Part shown: positions 1 to 12,200 of the stretch, one piece after another
Position numbering within the stretch: the stretch's first letter is position 1
How the letters are laid out: the number at the start of each line of letters is the position of its first letter
Source: Tanypteryx hageni
Lineage: Eukaryota > Arthropoda > Insecta > Odonata > Petaluridae
Reading direction: 5' to 3'
Assembly (NCBI GenBank): GCA_028673005.1
Contig: CM054116.1
Coordinates: 94,942,707 to 95,006,706, forward strand
DNA length: 64,000 nucleotides
Notes under the pieces: generated by a model
Databases searched by the model: none
Told to the model about the DNA's origin: nothing
Seen by the model: only the letters and a program-made list of their open reading frames with translations
Position numbers and translations under genes: made by a program

Positions 1-1125
1 CCAAAGTTACGCCGAATTACGTATAGCTGTAAACATGTCTCACTTTAAAAAAATTACTTATAGTAGTTATAAAAATCCTACGTAAATCATGACATAAAGG
101 ATCTAAAGAGAGAAGCAAAAATAATGAAAATATTTCACCAATGAAGCAAAAAAACTCCTTGAATAAGAAAATGTAGAGAGAGACGCTATCGGATGCTAAG
201 TAAACAAAAAATGTCCAGATAATGAGTAGAATTCCACCATTTTATATAAGCAAACTTCTAAAAAAGCAAAAAATCGCTACTAATGATTCACTACGACCGC
301 AATCTTTTACTTGAGATTCTTCTCCCTAAAAACTTACACGCGAAAATTACCCTTAATTAATCAAAGAATTGAAGCATCTATTCTATCAAGTGTTTTCGGA
401 AAATACTAAATTCTGGAAAACCTGTCGGCACTAGGAGAATTTCCAATAATGTTTCAAAAACTAAAGTCCTGATGGTATGGAGATGAAATCACAGCCATTC
501 TTCAAAATTAGATCTCAACATTCCTTTAATGTAATTTCGCAGTTTTAATCTTACGACGATCGGCACACATAGCGGGAAAATAAAATGTTAGTACTCGAAA
601 ATTAATAGTATTACTGACCACAACACACGAAAACAAAAACAACAAACACGGTCGTTAAAAACAGGCGTACAATGCGACAACATTTTCACAATTTTTACCG
701 AGAAGACGAAAAGTTTTGCGATACAAGTAAACATAAACTCATACTTTCTCTGCGATTTATAGTCACTTAAATACATCGTTTAGCACTTGGCATTAAACGA
801 CCCTTGAGCAGGGAGAGAGATTAAAAGCGCGCGAGAACATCCCCACATTCCGCGCAAAGCGATTTTCCCGCGAGCGCGCTTATAAGCCGCCGTGCACCGC
901 CGCCATCATAAATATCTCCCATCCTCTACACTCACACGAGACAAGAATATCGTCGCGTTCGGATTCCCTCGAGAAAAGGGCTTCCTTCCAATCCCTTCAG
1001 AGTCCGGTTTTGTCCCCGCCGCCGCCGTAATCTCCTTCCTTTTTCCCTAAGCCACGCGAAATGTCTCGACTAGTTAATTACTACGCCTTTCCTTTCTGCC
1101 AACGTCTATATAAAATGGCTCCCAG
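1..1125. other. Intergenic, no gene seen
   Basis: No convincing coding exon on either strand; the short ORFs here have no recognisable motif. About 780-1070 is locally GC- and CpG-rich, unlike the AT-rich sequence before it, but I see no gene start that can be tied to it. Confidence 0.5.
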
Positions 1126-1233
1126 ATAGAGTCCTGCACGGGTAGGATATCTCGCGCATTTACCCGACCCGCAACATATGCTGCGGATACCCGCGGGCCG
1201 GGTCTGGTAAATTGCGGGTATGCAGGTCTCTAT
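1126..1233. mobile_element. 108-bp foldback (MITE-like) element with 6-bp target duplication
   Basis: The two ends are imperfect inverted repeats: the left starts atagagtcctgca, and the right, read on the other strand, starts atagagacctgca. Further in, the stretches containing atttacc and gacccg also pair, so almost the whole element folds into a hairpin. It is flanked on both sides by the same six bases, tcccag (1120-1125 and 1234-1239). There is no coding capacity. The superfamily cannot be fixed from one copy. Confidence 0.65.
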
Positions 1234-1407
1234 TCCCAGACATCTATGCGACGCTAAGTATGCTGCAGCGGGCGAAGAGATGACTGGATGCGGGGGAGGA
1301 GGGTGACGGCTGGCGGTAGAAGGAGAGAAAAAGTAGCCGTTGGATAAACGCGGGGAAAAAGGAGCTTTCTCTCCCTCCAATTTGCCTGAGGAACTTATCG
1401 AGGAGTT

Positions 1408-1780
1408 TTGGAGGGCTTCTCACGAAGGAGGATGAGAGAGAGGGAGGGAGAGAGGAGGGAGGGAAAGAGGAGGGAAGGGAGAGAGGAGGGAAGGGAGAGA
1501 GGAGGGAAAGGAGAGAGGAGGGAAGGGAGAGAGGAGGGAAGGGAGAGAGGAGGGAAGGGAGAGAGGAGGGTAGGGTTCGAGAGTGGCCGGCGAACGGGCG
1601 GCGAGGTGAGGGAGGGAGAGAGAGAGGTGGGGGAGGGAAGGGGGAGAGAGGTGTGGGGAGGGAAGGGGGAGAGAGGTGTGGGGAGGGAAGGGGGAGAGAG
1701 GTGTGGGGAGGGAAGGGGGAGAAAGAGGGGAGGTAGGCGCCCGGAGAGAGGAGAGAGAGAGAGAGAGGTTCCCTAACTCG
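1408..1780. repeat. Purine-rich tandem arrays (two unit types)
   Basis: From about 1440 to 1570 an 18-bp unit of the type gagagaggagggaaggga is repeated in tandem. From about 1640 to 1730 a different, ~25-bp unit containing gtgtggggagggaaggggga repeats three to four times. Almost every base on the + strand is A or G. The long Arg/Glu/Gly-rich reading frames across it are by-products of the repeat and are not called as genes. Confidence 0.9.
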
Positions 1781-2585
1781 CCGGAGCGATCCCCTCCCTC
1801 CTCAGAAGACCGGAAATCACGGATTGGTCACATACATACCTCGACGCCCACGGATTTAGGACCGCGATAGAAGCAAAGGGGGTAATAAAACATCCAACTC
1901 CGTCCATGGCAACGGAACGGGATTGCGTGATGAAGGCGTAAGAATCTCAACGGTAGAGTTTTCGGGAGAACGTCGATCCCTTTCCGTGTCATTCGAGTCC
2001 GCTTCGTATGTATTTTTGTTTATATTTCCTTTCTCACGTTCGATGAGTTCGCGTTGAACGGATGCTCGAAAGAATATCGGCGGAGGGAGTTCGCCGAGAA
2101 CGACTTATAGGTAAAAGTGACTATTATTTCCGAGCCCAAATTAGAACAAAAGGCATCTTTTTAACAAAAGCCGCACATTCGAGAACGACACTTGTATAAA
2201 TGAAGATAGCAAGTAAAAAACTCGTTTGCAAAAATTTCGATTACCAAGTTTGCAATATATCTAAACATTTGTATTGTTTTTATGAGTATCCTTTGATAAA
2301 TGTTCAGTAAATTACTGAGCATTATAAACTACTTAAATACGTATGTAAACATCGTTTAACCTAAAATGATGGCGACAGAAATTTAGGATGTCGATATATG
2401 TACCCCTAAGTGAGCTCCGCAACCGTACTAAGACAATACAACAAATAAGGATTTACAATATTCGTAAATCAGTAGAGGAAGTCGATTGGCAAACTACTGT
2501 ACAGCACAATACTGAGTAAACCAGGACGGTTGGTAACTTTACTTATAAGTGAAATAACTATTTCATATACCAGTAAAACCAAACT
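1781..2585. other. Intergenic, nothing recognised
   Basis: Unique-looking AT-rich sequence between the purine array and the hAT element. No exon, RNA gene or repeat is recognised. Confidence 0.5.
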
Positions 2586-2593
2586 GGTGTGCA

Positions 2594-2771
2594 CAGTGGC
2601 GTAGCGGACACCCCCGCAACCCCCGCGCCGCGGGGGGAGGGGGGGGCTTTGCTAAAGTGAACCCATGGAGAAAGCGGGCTCATATTCTTCTCGTGAGGCC
2701 CTTAAACTTTTTTCCGGGACTTCAATTTTTTTCTGGGAGAGAGGGCGCACACATTTTCCGGTACGCCACTG
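2594..2771. mobile_element. Small non-autonomous hAT element (178 bp)
   Basis: It begins cagtggcgtagcgg and ends with the inverted copy ccggtacgccactg (one mismatch over 14 bp). The CAGTGGCG end is typical of hAT termini. Flanking 8-mers ggtgtgca (2586-2593) and gatgtgca (2772-2779) agree at 7 of 8 positions, matching the 8-bp target duplication of hAT elements. The interior is GC-rich and non-coding. Confidence 0.85.
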
Positions 2772-2779
2772 GATGTGCA

Positions 2780-3925
2780 TTTAAGCTATAGAAATCGGCC
2801 TCTTCAGTTACGAGTCTGATCCATCCAAGTCGCGAGTCGAGGTCAGTAGTTATTTCGCAAAAAGATTTTTTAATGATCACAATTACTGAATTTTCCGCAA
2901 GCACGTCAATCCATGCAGAATAAATGACTCTGGCTCACGGATTTGGTAGACGCCCAAGACCGTAAGAATCGGTAAGACATTACCAAAACAGAGACGCGAT
3001 AACTTTCTGCGGCCGTAACAAAAAAAAAACTTCCGGCGTGTTATGGCTAAAATATACTTCCCACGGCCGAGGAAAGAGTATTCTGAACCTCGTAGGCAGC
3101 GAAACCCGTGGGAGAACGTCTTTGTATTCCGGGCGACGGACGTCTTTCCCGTGTTTGACACCGCGTGAAAGAGCTGACTAAGGCGATGCGCCCCCCTACG
3201 CCCAATCTCCCGCTAACGTCATCTCCGTACTCGCTCACGCAGACTTCGTGGTTCATTCAAAACTTTTGGTATAAAACTTCATGGAAAATGTTTTCAATAA
3301 AACATTGTTAGCCTTCTTACCCAGATCCATAAATAAAAATAATTATACGAGTTTCATATCGAACGTGCGGGTGGATGTCTGCGTAAAAACTCTTGTCCCA
3401 TCAGTCTTCCTAAATCGTTATAACAATAATGGAGACATCAAAACGACGCGTGCTGTAATCGAAATCGATCACGCAAAGAATAATGCAACCCGATCATTGG
3501 TTATCAAAACTATGGTCACCATTCCTTTCGTGGACGAGTTTCAAAGATCTATTTGCTTATAGGTAGAATGAAGCTTACCTGACGCTGTAAATGGAACACT
3601 GAGAAATATAAATAAATTACGCCGTCTCCGAAGGTCCTACGAGCTTCTATTTGACAATTTATTCGTGTTTAAACATCAGAATTAGAACCCAAAGACTGGC
3701 CTGGCGCAGGTGCTATTCGCTAATTGTATGTAATAGGTGGAAATATCCTAATTGTTGTGTTCTTTATTTATTTAAGGTATGAAAACTACGATTCGCATTA
3801 TTTTTAAGGAATAATGATTACAAAGAACGTTCGACAAATTCTTCACTATTTTCCTATATTCACCACTGGATGATGAAACGCCGAACATCGGTCGTTTAAA
3901 CCAACAATAAGGCTAATATTAAAAT
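2780..3925. other. Intergenic, nothing recognised
   Basis: Several short ORFs occur on both strands (for example 3281-3562 +, 2883-3161 -), but none shows a domain, splice support or codon pattern distinguishing it from chance. No repeat is recognised. Confidence 0.45.
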
Positions 3926-4620
3926 TCTGATGTGGCCACCACATGACTTGCTCCATATCTGTAATATTTCTAAAAATTCCAAATAGTTTACATAAAATAT
4001 AAAGATTTTAAGAAACAGCAAGAAAATTTTAGACTTTACAAACAGAAATAAACTCAAACCATAGCCTTCTGATATTGCATATAGCCACAAAGCTCCAACA
4101 ATTAAGAAAAGAAAAAGAAACGTTACTAAGACGTAACTAAGCGTCAATTGTTAACAATAGTCGTCAGTAGGTGGCGTGGTGGTGGCAGTTAAAAATATAT
4201 CTCTTAAACAATGCATTTTAGGGGGAAATGTTCCAAACAAAGGTTGTAGAAAATTAAATTTCCTACAACTTTTATTCCAATACATTTTTACATTTATCAA
4301 ATATTAAAGCAAATATCTCAAAATAACGGATAAGTGACAAGAGTAAACACTCACTTCCAGTTGGCCGATTTTTACCAAAACCTAATCAGTTCTTCTGATT
4401 TTTATAAAAAAGTTAAATATAAAATTACGCGTTTACCTAATTAATAGTTTTTGAGTTAGAGCACCCACAAAAAAGCTATCACATACACACAGACACCATC
4501 GAGAAAATGGTCAAAACGTGTGCAGAGGACCTCAAAACGTGTATTTCCGTTGATATCTCGAAGTCCATTTTTTTCATGAAAACAATACTTTCCCCTATAC
4601 TACGTATGGTGAAAGTAAAA
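3926..4620 (+). repeat. Dispersed repeat family, copy A (~695 bp)
   Basis: Starts tctgatgtggccaccacat and ends near ctacgtatggtgaaagtaaa. It aligns along its length, in the same orientation, with copy B at 47691-48393, and its last ~130 bases align with a truncated copy at about 14300-14432. The right end contains an inverted repeat around actttc / gaaagt that could form a terminal hairpin. There is no coding capacity and I found no clear target duplication, so the class is unresolved. Confidence 0.8.
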
Positions 4621-5891
4621 AGAAGTCGGTCACTCCTAACATTTAATGTTTAATAATTGACACTTCTTACATTTCATTAATCATAATCATCTATTGTGTA
4701 TATTTTATAACCATTTTTACAAAAATTTGGCCATATAAATCCTGAAAACGTCGCAATCGCAATAAAATTTAAGATGAAGCAAATACACTAAAGAAAGGAA
4801 GTGTTTTAATTGAAACCAATATAATATTCTACATGAGCTGATTCCTGAAACTTTATTCTACAGTTAGCTTCATTAAAACTTCATCAATGAAAAATTACGA
4901 TTAAGGAATATATTTATACGTTCATTTAAAGAATTTATTATTTTTGTTTAAAGCAATGAAATTTTTATATATATAAAGCGTAATTTCGAATGGGAAATAC
5001 GATAGTTATTCGAAAAAGTTTCATTCTAATCTATTTGTCTAACAGTTGGCGATAAAGCTACCTTTATTTTTCGCGTGTAGGAAGTTATGCTGCAAAAACC
5101 TTTGTCAAGAAACTTTCCAGCGCTATTAAAAGACGACTTAACAATAGAACTTGGGAACTGAATGAACGCTGCCGATCGCATTCTGCGAAAATAAAAAAAT
5201 AAGAATCTCTTTCAGAGAAACCCTCGGTCGCGGAAAAACTCGCATGATATCCTTAGCGAAGAATCTCAGCCGGGTAGCCGGACCCGGCGTTCCAATTCTG
5301 CGGTACCGAAAAACAACAAAAAGACGTTGACAGGTAATGTAAGAGGCGCGGAAAACAGGAACTGGAGACGAGTCATTCGCCTTCCAGGAACACAGGTGGA
5401 AAACGGAAAGCCCGTTAAATATGAAATAATACGAAACAGACTCCTGGCAAAACGTTAGCTCCCGCGAAGCTCTTATTATACACAACACTCAGAATAAAAC
5501 ATAAACAAAACAACAATGAAGCCATAGGTTTGAAAACAGGAAGGATTGGAGGTAACACTGCCTGGCACGCCCGCCAACTCCCGCCCAACGAACGCACAAT
5601 GCCCACCTACACGCGCATTGAATTCCGTGCAGCGATGGAGAGATGTTTCTTCAGACAGAAAAACTTGCGATACATGAGATAAATAAAACTTGACTTCAGT
5701 TGATTTCAAAACTAAAATTTTTACCATCAGAGCTTGATTTTCTTTGCAATTCACCCGAGTGCACCTACACCACTAGATGGGCAACAAAGCTCCCGAAAAA
5801 CAAAACCCTTCGGCAGGTGGTTCCGCTTCTAACCAGTGTTAAAACTCGGAATTTCTAATTTATTTGAAGGTATAAATAAATATTAACATAC
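4621..5891. other. Intergenic, nothing recognised
   Basis: AT-rich up to ~5100, then more balanced and CpG-containing. Overlapping minus-strand ORFs at 5138-5754 lie in different frames with no recognisable domain. No gene is called. Confidence 0.45.
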
Positions 5892-6229
5892 CTGATAGAC
5901 ACCGACACCCCGAGTTGAACATGCTAGAAACTTTTCCACACCATAGGCACTGAAATATATCCACGGACACACGTCGGAGGAACTAGTCACTCACTCCAAC
6001 CTCCACAACTTCACTTCGTGCACTTGTTGTTCAACACAGCATATCGGAAACATACGAGGATTTATCTTGCTTTGCATTTTTCCCTGAAGGTGGAAGTAAG
6101 GTAGCACTATTCTTGCCATCTAGCGGGCTCGAAGCGAACGAGCTCATTCCTTTGTAGGTCTGCGGTTCGTGTACGTATGACGTATGTAATTAACCATTTT
6201 TACATTTGTTAAAATTTTAAGTAATCACA

Positions 6230-9200
6230 ATGGCAGTACGTGCGGGAATCGACACTCTTGTTGCAAGATTGATAAAAAAGTCAGCGTAAGATATCTTTAC
6301 ATTTTTTAATTACAATTATGAAAATTTTTGTTTACTTTTGGCATGGTCTCTTATAAATGAATTGCTCACAATTATTTTAAGGACGAGAGGTCACGCGGTT
6401 CCTCCCGGATCTAAAATTCACAACAGTTATTCCATTACTACGAATAAAGTTTTCAAATTTGATAATTCATAGTTTTTAGACGATTACATCATGGTAGTTT
6501 TCAAATGTTTCCATGATTGATTGAGTATCAAGAATTGCATTCAAATAATTGCACCAAATAGTAATAATATGAATTACTGTCATATTCAATTTCAGACTAC
6601 AAAGTATTGCGGAAAGAGAACTAAGCATATTTAAGCTATTCAATATTTCTCTGACTATTTTAGGTAGCTTTTCTGTCCTTTGAACTTCACCTATATTATA
6701 ACCTATATCAATAAGGAATGAAAATTAAGAGGACAGTCTTAATTCCTCTACATTTAAATCACTTTTATTGATTAAATTATAATGTAAAGGTTACTATGTT
6801 GATGCTAACTTAAGATGCCCTTTAGTGATTGTTACAGACCGTCTTATAACCAAGCAGCATGTATTACCCGTCACTTCGCATCACAGCCACCCAGTGAAGT
6901 TAACCGCAAGGGGGCTGCTTCGCTAGCTGCAGAAGCAAGACCTGCAACATACCAAACAGAATCCACTACAAAACCCACACCGCCACTCTCAGAACCTCTG
7001 CCAGGTCTTCCTAAAGCTGTATATGCTACAGTCCAACAGGAATCCCATGAAACAAAAGTCACAACACTGTCTAATGGACTTCGAGTGGCTTCTGAAAATA
7101 GATTTGGACAATTCTGCACAGTAGGAGGTTAGTTTTGATATTTACTAACAATTCTACCTGCTACTTTAAATTTCTCAATTGAATTGAAATATGTCTTGTG
7201 TTTAGTGCTGCATAGCTTTTCAGTATAATGTTAATGATTTAATAGCCGTCTTAGGGTGGAGGTCACATGGGCCGTGGCCTAGGGCCTCACTTTAGAGGGG
7301 GGCCTCAAAATTTGGAGAGGAGAAATCAAACAGACTCAAAAGCCAGAAATACTTATAAACTATAGGGCATGAGGAAAGAAACAGAAAAAATAACCTATTT
7401 GGTTTTTTACGTTTAATTTTTAATGAATATATAATATGAAATCGTCAGTTTACTTTATACTTATTGTTTATTTAATATTTTAAATTTTCCAGTAGGTGTT
7501 TCTTTATACCCCCAGTCACCCACCCCCCTAATAGCATAATGCTGTATATTGTTATTCACTATGAAATCAGATAGGTAGTTGCCATCACAACATTGTACAA
7601 TCAATGCAAAAATTTGAAAAATAAGACATGCTCTGCAAATTGAGAGGGGAGGGGCTCAAAAAAGTTAGGGCCCATGGCCTCCAAAATGCCTTAAGATGGC
7701 CCTGAATGATTGGGCAGAAATATTTTGTCTAATTTGCAATCAAACGCTGCATTTAATATTGCTTCAATATTTTCTTAGTCATAATTTCAGCAGTAGAAGT
7801 ATTTTTATCAATTTGGTCAATAAATTATGCAATTTATTTTGTAAATTATCATATCAAATATTGTATTACTAGTGCAATTGTTCATAAAAATTATGGGTAT
7901 GCATGATTCAACTATTAAATTTAAATAAAACTTATAATAAAATGATAACACCTCCCCTTATATGCGCTACAAAATAATAAATAAATATAAAATTCACCTA
8001 ATAGAACATTCCAGAATGTATAAATAGTTTTAGGTCTATAAAAGTTTTGTGTCAAAGAAATATTAGTGATGATTTGTATGTTAAAGATAATGCCAGTCAA
8101 CTTATGTGTGATCAAAACTATTTGTTTGTTATTTTTATATTTGTATTCCAAATTCCTATGGTGATTCTAAGTAATTTTAAAATGCAAATGATTAATAATA
8201 TGGACCCATGTTAATCAAATGCAGAAAAGTAATGATCATGGAATCTAATCCATGATCTTATGATAGACAATGACATATTTAAAATGTGCAAGAGGTAAAT
8301 CCCAGTATGTTGTGATAAAATCGTTGAATTCTTACTTTCCGTTCTCTAGTTATGTTAAACCACAATTCACTACCATCAGCATAACACACACATTGAGAAC
8401 TACCTTTTATTATATCTGATTGCTGATAATAATTATTGATGCCTAAGATTCAGCACCTAATGCTTCTAATTAATTTTTTCAGTTGTAATAGATTCTGGCT
8501 CTCGATATGAAGTCGCCTATCCAAGTGGAATCTCACACTTTCTTGAAAAGTTGGCATTTGGTGTAAGTAACGTTTATCATATTCTTATTCTTTTCATCTA
8601 GAGGAATGGACTCTTTTGCTTGTCATTGAATTATTAGATAAGTTTGCTATAAATGTAATTTAGTGTACACTTTTAATGCATTCGTTGGATTTAATGTTCA
8701 TATAAAGTATGAGTGGTTCAATTAATGAAATGCTACCCTTTCAAATTTTATCAAATACAGTGGAACTTCCATGACTCGAACGTCTATAACTCAAATTTTC
8801 CATAACTTGAAGTGAATTAATTTTACCGGGCAAAATATAAATGAGAAAAACGTATTTCCATAAGTCGAATTTTCTATAACTCGAATATTTTTTTGTTTCC
8901 CTTAAAGTTCAAGTTATGGAAGTTCTACGGTATAGGTTTATAACTTCAAGCTCCCAAATTGTGAAATAGAACTAGAGCCTATGTAGGTATATGATCAGCC
9001 AAGTTAGCACCACGATTAAGTGGAGTAATGAAGTTCTGGTTAAACCCAGGTTACAGGAACCTCTACAGAAGTGACAGTTACACCTAATTGCTGAAATTTT
9101 GAATTATAGAACTTCATTTTCATGCTTATGAATTCAGTCAAGATTACTATTTTATTTGTGTTGAAAAGATTTGAATTTTTGGGGTTGGTTTGACTGTGAA

Positions 9201-12200
9201 TTTTTTTGGCCTCAGAGAAGTGCATGCAAAACTGAACCTAGTTAATTATAATTTTGTAATTGTTTCTGATGAAAGTTAAAATGATTGACCTTTTTTATGT
9301 TCTGGTTTATTCTTTTGTTGTAGGTTATTGTTATTTCATTGTTTCAATTGATTGCTTTAAGACAATCACTTGATTGATTTAAATTTTCTGCTTTCACAGT
9401 CAACAAAACAATATAAAGATAAAGACAGAATATTGCAAGAACTTGAGCGCCATGGAGGAATATGTGATTCACAGGCATCTAGGTAATTTAATTTGAATTA
9501 TCATGTTGAGTAGCAGAATGCAATCCTTATAGAATCTCCTGATTATTTCCAGTAGTTCATTATGAATTATTTTCTTGCCTAATTGAGGAGATAGTGATTT
9601 ATAAAATTTACTATTATTTCATTTTTATTTGTGTGACATAATTATAGTTTTATATGAAACTTTTGTCATAATGTTAATTATTATTTAGTCCAGCCTGTTT
9701 GTCTTGGAACTTAATATTTTGGAATTTGTTTTAATACCTGTTTAAATTACAAAATTTTCATAAAAATAATTGTTAAAAGATTGAAATGGACACTTTATAA
9801 CTTGGTGTTCAGAAACTTCTATGGTGATATTTGTTATTCCATCATGCTATCCATAGGGGAAGTTTCAGTTTCTTGTCACACTTTTTGCTGATCATATAAT
9901 TTTAAAAATGTAAAAGTGAAACAATCCATTAAGGGAATCATTGTAAAGTGATGCAAGAAAGGTAAATTCCTTTACTAAATTAGAATATAACTATTTAATG
10001 GAAGAATTTACCTTCATTGAATAAAATTTTTCTCAAATTATTTCATTGTATCATCTAGGGACGTCTTTATTTATGCAGCTTCAGCAGATAGCAGAGGAAT
10101 GGATGCAGTTGTTAATGTGTTGGCCGAAGTTGTCCTCAGACCGCAAATTTCACAAATGGAGGTAAGTTCATCATTAGAAAATATTGTGCTAAGCAAATAG
10201 TTTGAAATATAATCTGATATTGGAAATAAATAATGTTCTGTTAGCTTAAGAAAGTGTCTTAGTTTGTCTTCAATTTATGATTTTTTGTTTTAAATAACTA
10301 GTTGCATGTCCATTTTAAAAAGTAACTATTTATATTCTAGGTGGAGATGGCCAGACAGACAATCCAATTTGAATTGGAAACCATGCTTATGAGGCCCGAG
10401 CAAGAGCCAATCCTTATGGATATGATCCATGCTGTTAGTAGCTTTTTAACTTCTTTATTATTATTTTATTTCTATGTACAGCCAATATGTATCGATTCTT
10501 TGCTTTACCCATCCACTTTCAAGTCAGGAGAACTCCAAGATAGTGATTTTCTCATCCTACTCATATGTTGGAGGAGGCCCAACATTGTGATTTCTCTGCT
10601 TTCCATAATTTATCTTGTTAAACCTGGGGCATTATTAGTTCCGGGGTTTTACATATCTCTCCTGACTGGTTAACATATCTCTTAAAGTACTCTCTATAAC
10701 AGTATAATATTATTCTCATTCCAACATTACTGTGGCAGATCTTGATTGCTACTTTTCTCATTAGTTTTGCCAAACTAATATGTTTGTATCTTGACTTTTA
10801 TAAACTTTATGATTTAACTAAATTTACTTCTTTTGCAATATTTAGAAAGCTTATATTTGTGATGTTTGTTGAAAGAATGGTGTAATGTACTACAAATGCT
10901 GGATGTTTCAAAAAATAGAATAAACTTTTAAAATATGGCTGGGCAACCAGCAATGAATAATGCTCAATAATGAAAAATTGTTTCTGTTCTGAAAATAACG
11001 TAATTTTATCCTATTATTTTTATACATATTAGTATATTTTATTGTAATATTAAATGAATGCTTGATTATATTTTTTGTTTATCTGTGAATTATGTCATAA
11101 CCATTCAGTGGCCTTAAAACTAGAGCCAAATGTGTAATTATTTCTTTAATTTTTCTCCTTAGGCTGCCTTTCAAGAAAACACTTTGGGACTTCCAAAAAT
11201 CTGTCCTGAGGAAAATATTGCAAAAGTGGATCAAAAAACTCTTTTTACATACCTGTCCCGTCACTATGCGCCTTCGAGAATGGTTGTTGCTGGTGTTGGG
11301 ATTGAACATAATGCTTTTGTGGAAAGTGTTCAGAGGTATGTTACTGTATTCGCAAGTGGTAGAAATACATCCGTCATGCATCAATGGGGATAATTTACTA
11401 ATTAATTAATCTGATTTCATAAGTATGGACAAGCTTTTGTTCCAAAACTGTTTCTCAAAATTTATTAACCTTTATTTATCAATAAAGATGGACTATTCTC
11501 CCATTGATAAAAAAGGGAAGTATCATAAACAGAATTCTGTGTACCAATCCATCATTTTTATCTTTTTCCCACTATCATGTTATCTACTGTAATTTCGTAA
11601 TTACCATAATTTTCTGATTATAATACGCATTTTTTTCCTCAAAATGTTGGCAAAAACTTAGGGTGTGTATTATACATATGCATACATATTAACAAATGCA
11701 TATAACTTTTTCTAGTAAGGAAATGATTTTATTTTCGGACATGACTTTCTAAATAGATTGTACTTTTCATTGCATTCTGATAGTTGCAAGCAACAAATAA
11801 CATTACATACCTTGACTTGCTTGTATGAACATAGAGACAGAAATAGATGAAATTTTCATCAACGAGACATAGGTAATATTCTCATAAACTCTGTTGCTCG
11901 GCGGCAAGCGAGAACTGTTGTTCCAACCAACCAGATTTATTCAAAATGTGTCATTGAGACATTTTAATTCATTGTGTCTATCTTTAATAAGTGAGTCAGA
12001 ATATAACGTGATATCCTCATAAACTCGCACGTATATCACTTGGTGGCAAAACGAGAACTGTATCGATACTGCTAATAATCTAGTGAAAAGTTACACTGAT
12101 CTTTATACAAAAAATTAGGTGCGTATTATGTATGGCGATAAAACAATGTTCACATTTCATTCGTAAAAACATGGGTGCGTATTATAATTGGAAAATTACA

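Noticed and set aside
1408..1870. Plus-strand Arg/Glu/Gly-rich ORFs (122 and 64 codons)
   Set aside because: Produced by the purine-rich tandem arrays; no start context, domain or splice support.
10522..10667. 10-bp inverted repeats (agtcaggaga) suggesting a small MITE
   Set aside because: Short perfect ends, but no target duplication and no second copy seen.
10341..10673. PMPCA exon 6 frame staying open for ~80 codons into the intron
   Set aside because: The exon ends at the donor after GCT and the next exon joins exactly in phase with family sequence; the hydrophobic extension has no family match.
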